A stretch of 62,791 nucleotides of DNA from Bacilli bacterium (GTDB taxonomy: Bacteria; Bacillota_I; Bacilli_A; RFN20; CAG-826). Shown in pieces: positions 58,992 to 62,791 of the stretch; the first letter of the stretch is position 1; every line of letters begins with the position of its first letter. The position numbers and the translations under genes were made by a program. The notes below the pieces were generated by a model that was given only the letters and a program-made list of their open reading frames with translations, did not search any database and was not told where the DNA came from. The stretch spans positions 1 through 62,791 of the forward strand of contig JALCDB010000002.1 of NCBI GenBank assembly GCA_022641095.1, written 5' to 3'.

Positions 58992-60253
58992 GCGTTCCGC
59001 AGTATTACTTTCTTTCCGCGGTCATCGCCGCGGGCGTTTGCGCCCTTTTGCTTTTGGCCTATTTGCCGCGAATTCGCGCTTGGTTCGGAGCTTTCTCGAA
59101 AGGCGAGCGGCTCGTTAACGAAGAGAGGAACCGCCTCGCCGTTTTGGTCCCGGCCCGCAACGAAAGCCAGGCCATCGGGCCCCTTTTGGAGTCCCTGTCG
59201 CGCCAGAACTACCGGAATTTCGCGGTTTTCGTCATTGTTTCCGACCCCGCCGACCCAACCATCAAGATGGCCGAAGAGAAGGGTTTCGCGACGGTCGTGG
59301 CCGCCGATCAAACCTGCAAAAGCGATGCCCTTGACGCGGCGGTTCAGCGTATTCTCTCCCGCAACCAAAACGAATTCGACGCCTACCTCATCCTCGATGC
59401 CGACACTTCCATCAGGGATGGCTATTTGTCCGCGATGAATGACGCGATGGCGAGCGGTTGCGAGGTCATCGTGAGCAAGAAAATCGTCAAAAACTACGCC
59501 CTCGGCCGAAAAGCGCTGACCTTTCAGGGGGCGGCGAACGGCTACATTTGGACGGTTTTCGACCAAATGGGCAATAAATACAAGAGCAAGCGGCATATCG
59601 CTCTTTTCACGGTGGGCAGTGGGCTTCTCGTCAGCAAAAAGATCATTCTGACCGATGGGGGGTGGCCCTACAAGAGCACCCTCACCGAGGATTGCGAACT
59701 CGCGGGCGACATGATCGCGAACCACTGGTCGTCCTACTATGCGGAATTCGCCCCGATTTACATGGAGGAGGCCCCGAGTTTGGAGATGACCAACAAACGC
59801 CGCAACCGCTGGATGAGCGGCCTCACCAGCGCCCAGATGCTCTACCGCCGGAAAGACTTCAGCTTTGGCACCGCAAGGGACGTCTATTTCTCGTATTCGA
59901 TTTTCATCAGTTACGCCTATTTTGGGTTGCTTGGCCTCTTCGCCCTCGGCAACGCGGCGGCCTCACTGTGGTATTTCGTCTTTGACCGAAACTTGGTCGC
60001 CTATCCGCTTTTCTCCTGCATCGGAGCGCTTTTGGCGATTTATCTTTCTTTCCTTTTCATGGCCGTCGTCGGCTTCTGCGCCATGTTCCATGACGTCAAA
60101 GGCCATTGGCTCTTCCGCATCGCCACGCTGTTCGTCGTCCCGTTCCATTATTTGGGGTACTTCCCGATCATGGCCAAGGTGTTTCTTGGCAAAGGTCCCA
60201 AGAAATGGGAGACCATCGCCCGCGTCGGCGGCTCCAAGGACATTCGTCGATGA
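58988..60253 (+). CDS. membrane glycosyltransferase family 2
   Basis: A 421-residue protein: an N-terminal helix (about 5-26), a GT2 catalytic domain (LAVLVPARNESQAIGPLLES; D-x-D in YLILDADTSIRDGYL; TEDCEL and the R-R-N-R-W-like KRRNRWMSGL), then three or four helices at the C-terminus (about 295-400). This layout is that of processive or membrane-associated GT2 enzymes making surface polysaccharide or glycolipid. The start at 58988 overlaps the GT8 stop. Confidence 0.88.
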   Translation: MSVPQYYFLSAVIAAGVCALLLLAYLPRIRAWFGAFSKGERLVNEERNRLAVLVPARNESQAIGPLLESLSRQNYRNFAVFVIVSDPADPTIKMAEEKGFATVVAADQTCKSDALDAAVQRILSRNQNEFDAYLILDADTSIRDGYLSAMNDAMASGCEVIVSKKIVKNYALGRKALTFQGAANGYIWTVFDQMGNKYKSKRHIALFTVGSGLLVSKKIILTDGGWPYKSTLTEDCELAGDMIANHWSSYYAEFAPIYMEEAPSLEMTNKRRNRWMSGLTSAQMLYRRKDFSFGTARDVYFSYSIFISYAYFGLLGLFALGNAAASLWYFVFDRNLVAYPLFSCIGALLAIYLSFLFMAVVGFCAMFHDVKGHWLFRIATLFVVPFHYLGYFPIMAKVFLGKGPKKWETIARVGGSKDIRR

Positions 60254-61065
60254 GCGCGGAAACCTTAAGCAGGAAACAAGTCCGCGAGCGTTACCTCGCC
60301 CTTGAGAAGAAGGGGCTTTTCGACCAACACGTCGACTCCATCGACATGGATAAGGCCATCCCCGTCACCAAGGATTACCATTATTACCCGAAAAGCCTCT
60401 CCGAATGGCTTGTCAGGACAGCCCGTTATGAGTTGGGGGTCCGTCCTTTCATGCGCAAGATAAACAATCGCTGCCTTGAGACGGAAGTCGTGGGGCGGAA
60501 GAACCTTCGGGGCGTCAAGTCGGCCATCGTGGTCTGCAATCATGTCCATATGTTCGACTGCGTGGCCATCAAAAAAGCCATGAAAGGTCATTATCTCAAC
60601 GTCGTTGCGGCTTCGTTCAACAACTTCAAAGGCAAACTCGGGGACGGCATGAGGGCATCGGGCATGCTGCCCCTTCCGGCGTCCTTCGACGGCATGAAAA
60701 GCTTTGAGGCCGCCCTTGAGAAATCTTTAAGGAAACGCCATTACGTGCTCTTTTTCCCCGAACGGGCCGAGTGGTGGTACTACCATAAGCTCCGGCCGTT
60801 CAAGGACGGGGCCTTCCATTACGCGATCAAGTACGGGGTTCCCATCGTCCCTTGCTATATCAGCTTCGCCCCGCGAAAGAAGCCCTTCCCGAATTTCGAG
60901 GGGGACTATCCCGAGCGGATGATCGTCCATATCCTCAGCCCCATCTACCCCGACGGGCAAGCCGATTTCTCCCATGAGCGTGAGCGTCTGAAGGGCGAGG
61001 CGTTCGAGGAATGCGCCGATTGCTATGAGCGTTCCTATGGGGTGAGGCTTTCTTACGGGGATTGA
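60250..61065 (+). CDS. PlsC-like acyltransferase
   Basis: A 271-residue acyltransferase: VVCNHVHMFDCVAIK contains the catalytic N-H-x4-D, VLFFPERAEWWYYHKLRPF the F-P-E motif, and VPIVPCYI the following strand. It lacks the D-E/P-L-N-D-E/D-F N-terminus of the other two in the window. Overlaps the GT2 stop by four bases. Last gene before tRNA-Thr; with the GT8 and GT2 it probably builds an acylated surface glycan or glycolipid. Confidence 0.85.
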   Translation: MSAETLSRKQVRERYLALEKKGLFDQHVDSIDMDKAIPVTKDYHYYPKSLSEWLVRTARYELGVRPFMRKINNRCLETEVVGRKNLRGVKSAIVVCNHVHMFDCVAIKKAMKGHYLNVVAASFNNFKGKLGDGMRASGMLPLPASFDGMKSFEAALEKSLRKRHYVLFFPERAEWWYYHKLRPFKDGAFHYAIKYGVPIVPCYISFAPRKKPFPNFEGDYPERMIVHILSPIYPDGQADFSHERERLKGEAFEECADCYERSYGVRLSYGD

Positions 61066-61075
61066 GCTTAATGTC

Positions 61076-61104
61076 TTGTCAAGAGGGCCTCGCTAACCTA
61101 TAAT
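61076..61104 (+). promoter_or_regulatory. promoter of tRNA-Thr
   Basis: TTGTCA (61076-61081), 17-bp spacer, TATAAT (61099-61104). Confidence 0.85.
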
Positions 61105-61155
61105 CCTAAACGCTGCCCATCAAAGTCGATTCGACGAAGGGACAGCTTGAAAAAC

Positions 61156-61229
61156 GCCCCGCTAGTTAAACGGTATAACGGGTCCATGGTAAGGACCAAT
61201 TCGTAGTCCGACTCTGCGGCGGGGCACCA
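61156..61229 (+). tRNA. tRNA-Thr(GGT) with atypical T-loop
   Basis: Acceptor GCCCCGC / GCGGGGC, anticodon loop ATGGTAA giving GGT, CCA encoded, four-base variable loop. The T-arm CGTAG-TCCGACT-CTGCG has C at position 55, where U (pseudouridine) is near universal. Confidence 0.9.
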
Positions 61230-61240
61230 TAAGACAACAA

Positions 61241-61272
61241 GAGGTTTAATACCAAGTATTAGGCCTTTTTTC
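61241..61272 (+). terminator. terminator after tRNA-Thr
   Basis: AGG-TTAATA pairs with TATTAG-CCT around a five-base loop, followed by TTTTTT. Confidence 0.6.
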
Positions 61273-61452
61273 TTTAAAAACATATAGAAAACCGCCATTT
61301 TTGCCCATTTTCACGAGTTGGATCGGTTGATCCGGGGCAGCAGTGGCGGCTTTTTTATGCTTTATGGGTGGACGATTATCAAACAAAAGTGGGCTGTTCG
61401 TGGCCGATTTGATAAAAAAGTGGGCTGTTCGTGGCCGATTTCTTTTAGATAC
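61273..61452. mobile_element. left flank of a foreign segment carrying tet(W)
   Basis: From here the base composition turns AT-rich and unlike the chromosome. It contains a CCGCCA / TGGCGG inverted repeat with a loop of about 55 bases (about 61290-61355) followed by TTTTTT, and the 26-bp tandem repeats listed separately. No transposase or integrase lies within the window, so the element type is unknown and the exact boundary is a guess. Confidence 0.45.
61385..61441 (+). repeat. tandem 26-bp direct repeat upstream of tet(W)
   Basis: AAAAGTGGGCTGTTCGTGGC followed by CGATTT occurs at 61385-61410 and again, identically, at 61416-61441, a 31-bp period, just before the tet(W) promoter. Confidence 0.9.
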
Positions 61453-61481
61453 TTGTTTTCCTAAAACTGATGTGATATAAT
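61453..61481 (+). promoter_or_regulatory. promoter of tet(W)
   Basis: TTGTTT (61453-61458), 17-bp spacer, TATAAT (61476-61481), about 295 bp upstream of the gene, as in other ribosomal-protection tet genes. Confidence 0.8.
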
Positions 61482-61671
61482 AATTCAATTCCAGAAAAGG
61501 AGTAAAAAATATGCGGCAAGGTATTCTTAAATAAAACTATAATCAAATAGTGGGAACAAAGGATTATGATAGTCCCTTTTGTAGTGGCTTAGTTTTTTGT
61601 ACCCAATTTAAGAATACTTTTGCCTTATCAATTTTGACATATCCCCAAAAACAGCACTCACAAACAGGTGT

Positions 61672-61716
61672 ATGCTGTATATGTGTATGTCCGCAAATTA
61701 TCATCCCCAGTGGTAA
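61672..61716 (+). CDS. tet(W) leader peptide
   Basis: A 14-residue frame, MLYMCMSANYHPQW, whose end lies in the first arm of the attenuator hairpin; it has a second in-frame ATG at 61681. In tet(M)-type genes ribosome stalling or altered progress on such a peptide under tetracycline is thought to prevent the terminator. Regulatory role is by analogy. Confidence 0.65.
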   Translation: MLYMCMSANYHPQW

Positions 61717-61744
61717 AAGTATTTTACTGCTGGGGATTTTTATG
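61704..61744 (+). terminator. attenuator hairpin in the tet(W) leader
   Basis: CCCCAG-GTAAAA pairs with TTTTAC-CTGGGG around a TG/TG internal mismatch and three-base loop, followed by ATTTTTA. It lies 30 bases upstream of the tet(W) start. Confidence 0.8.
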
Positions 61745-61775
61745 CCCTTCGGGGCAGTAAAGGGAGGACAATCAC

Positions 61776-62791
61776 ATGAAAATAATCAATATTGGAATTC
61801 TTGCCCATGTAGACGCTGGAAAGACGACCTTGACGGAGAGCCTGCTATATGCCAGCGGAGCCATTTCAGAACCGGGGAGCGTCGAAAAAGGGACAACGAG
61901 GACGGACACCATGTTTTTGGAGCGGCAGCGTGGGATTACCATTCAAGCGGCAGTCACTTCCTTCCAGTGGCACAGATGTAAAGTCAACATTGTGGATACG
62001 CCCGGCCACATGGATTTTTTGGCGGAGGTGTACCGCTCTTTGGCTGTTTTAGATGGGGCCATCTTGGTGATCTCCGCTAAAGATGGCGTGCAGGCCCAGA
62101 CCCGTATTCTGTTCCATGCCCTGCGGAAAATGAACATTCCCACCGTTATCTTTATCAACAAGATCGACCAGGCTGGCGTTGATTTGCAGAGCGTGGTTCA
62201 GTCTGTTCGGGATAAGCTCTCCGCCGATATTATCATCAAGCAGACGGTGTCGCTGTCCCCGGAAATAGTCCTGGAGGAAAATACCGACATAGAAGCATGG
62301 GATGCGGTCATCGAAAATAACGATAAATTATTGGAAAAGTATATCGCAGGAGAACCAATCAGCCGGGAAAAACTTGTGCGGGAGGAACAGCGGCGGGTTC
62401 AAGACGCCTCCCTGTTCCCGGTCTATTATGGCAGCGCCAAAAAGGGCCTTGGCATTCAACCGTTGATGGATGCGGTGACAGGGCTGTTCCAACCGATTGG
62501 GGAACAGGGGAGCGCCGCCCTATGCGGCAGCGTTTTCAAGGTGGAGTATACAGATTGCGGCCAGCGGCGTGTCTATCTACGGCTATACAGCGGAACGCTG
62601 CGCCTGCGGGATACGGTGGCCCTGGCCGGGAGAGAAAAGCTGAAAATCACAGAGATGCGTATTCCATCCAAAGGGGAAATTGTTCGGACAGACACCGCTT
62701 ATCCGGGTGAAATTGTTATCCTTCCCAGCGACAGCGTGAGGTTAAACGATGTATTAGGGGACCCAACCCGGCTCCCTCGTAAAAGGTGGCG
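61776..62791 (+). CDS. tet(W): tetracycline resistance ribosomal protection protein Tet(W), cut by window end
   Basis: The first 338 codons of an EF-G-like GTPase that dislodges tetracycline from the ribosome; the gene runs off the window. The G1 motif [10 protein letters not shown]3 DTPGHMDF and G4 NKID are intact, and the wording ([40 protein letters not shown]) is that of Tet(W) rather than Tet(M), Tet(O) or Tet(32). An AGGGAGG ribosome site precedes the ATG. Since the 3' part is missing, a mosaic tet(W/32/O)-type gene cannot be excluded. Composition and promoter differ from the chromosome, in keeping with horizontal transfer. Confidence 0.95.
   Translation, partial: MKIINIGILAHVDAGKTTLTESLLYASGAISEPGSVEKGTTRTDTMFLERQRGITIQAAVTSFQWHRCKVNIVDTPGHMDFLAEVYRSLAVLDGAILVISAKDGVQAQTRILFHALRKMNIPTVIFINKIDQAGVDLQSVVQSVRDKLSADIIIKQTVSLSPEIVLEENTDIEAWDAVIENNDKLLEKYIAGEPISREKLVREEQRRVQDASLFPVYYGSAKKGLGIQPLMDAVTGLFQPIGEQGSAALCGSVFKVEYTDCGQRRVYLRLYSGTLRLRDTVALAGREKLKITEMRIPSKGEIVRTDTAYPGEIVILPSDSVRLNDVLGDPTRLPRKRW

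Noticed and set aside
61246-61488. 80-codon minus-strand frame across the tandem repeats before tet(W)
   Set aside because: It spans the tRNA-Thr terminator and the tet(W) -10 box and lacks a recognisable domain; it may contain the tail of a mobile-element gene but cannot be supported as a gene.
1-62791. CRISPR arrays, rRNA genes, tmRNA, SRP RNA or RNase P RNA
   Set aside because: No regularly spaced direct repeats and none of the conserved core sequences of these RNAs were seen on either strand.

Overview
The window is about 63 kb of moderately GC-rich bacterial chromosome. Nearly every start is preceded either by an AGGAGG-type Shine-Dalgarno sequence or by a TATAAT-like -10 box placed almost on the start codon. 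Twelve tRNA genes (all with encoded CCA), Gram-positive-type galactose genes (class II GalT), a SipW-type signal peptidase with SipW-dependent-like secreted proteins, an Rnf complex and rubrerythrin together point to an anaerobic, probably gut-dwelling member of the Bacillota, perhaps a Mollicutes- or Erysipelotrichia-like lineage. This is inference; no rRNA or universal marker is present to settle it. A tet(W) gene at the right edge fits an animal-gut habitat.

Layout. 1-5.3 kb: tRNAs (Cys, Arg, Pro, Arg) and small housekeeping or unknown genes (TetR regulator, DUF3137-like, PPOX-like, DUF3795-like, DUF308/HdeD-like). 5.6-10.6 kb: rnfCDGEA, a small Cys-rich membrane protein, and an unusually short rnfB. 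10.67-13.95 kb: tRNA-Ala and tRNA-Met followed by a decayed accessory island (high-GC3 orphan genes, broken AbiEi/AbiEii, XRE/ImmA pair). 13.95-16.05 kb: a diguanylate cyclase, a flavin-reductase-like protein, tRNA-Ile(UAU) and tRNA-Ser.

16.4-30.2 kb is the most striking part. A divergent gene for a SipW-dependent-type secreted protein and a small membrane protein precede a sigma-70 promoter, a class I c-di-GMP riboswitch (GEMM-I) and a tightly packed eight-gene run: two membrane-anchored relatives of the secreted protein, a membrane-tethered McrB-like AAA+ ATPase, a DUF2357 (McrC-N-like) partner, a SipW-like signal peptidase, an apparently active EAL phosphodiesterase, a degenerate nucleoside-phosphorylase-fold protein, and a 1016-residue membrane protein with degenerate GGDEF/EAL domains. 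I read it as a c-di-GMP-controlled surface-structure assembly system in which an McrBC-like motor pair has been recruited to secretion; this appears undescribed. Two overlapping TetR genes converge on its end.

31.6-56.6 kb is carbohydrate and envelope metabolism: DUF2804 protein, two GPH/MFS sugar transporters, divergent GH2 beta-galactosidase and GH36 alpha-galactosidase, an operon of iron-type alcohol dehydrogenase-galM-galT-galK-malQ-rimO (imported galactosides to the Leloir pathway to glucan metabolism), plus glycolipid and phospholipid genes (GT4, PlsC-like acyltransferases, cardiolipin synthase, Zn-PLC-like), rubrerythrin, and a DnaQ-BRCT exonuclease. 57.4-61.1 kb is a four-gene acyltransferase/glycosyltransferase operon, likely for surface glycolipids. 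At 61.16 kb lies tRNA-Thr, and just beyond it a foreign segment with the attenuator-controlled tet(W) gene, cut by the window end.

Three tRNAs carry departures from near-universal positions (C33 in the initiator, C55 in Thr, an exchanged 54/58 pair in Phe), and at least five genes appear to be transcribed leaderless.
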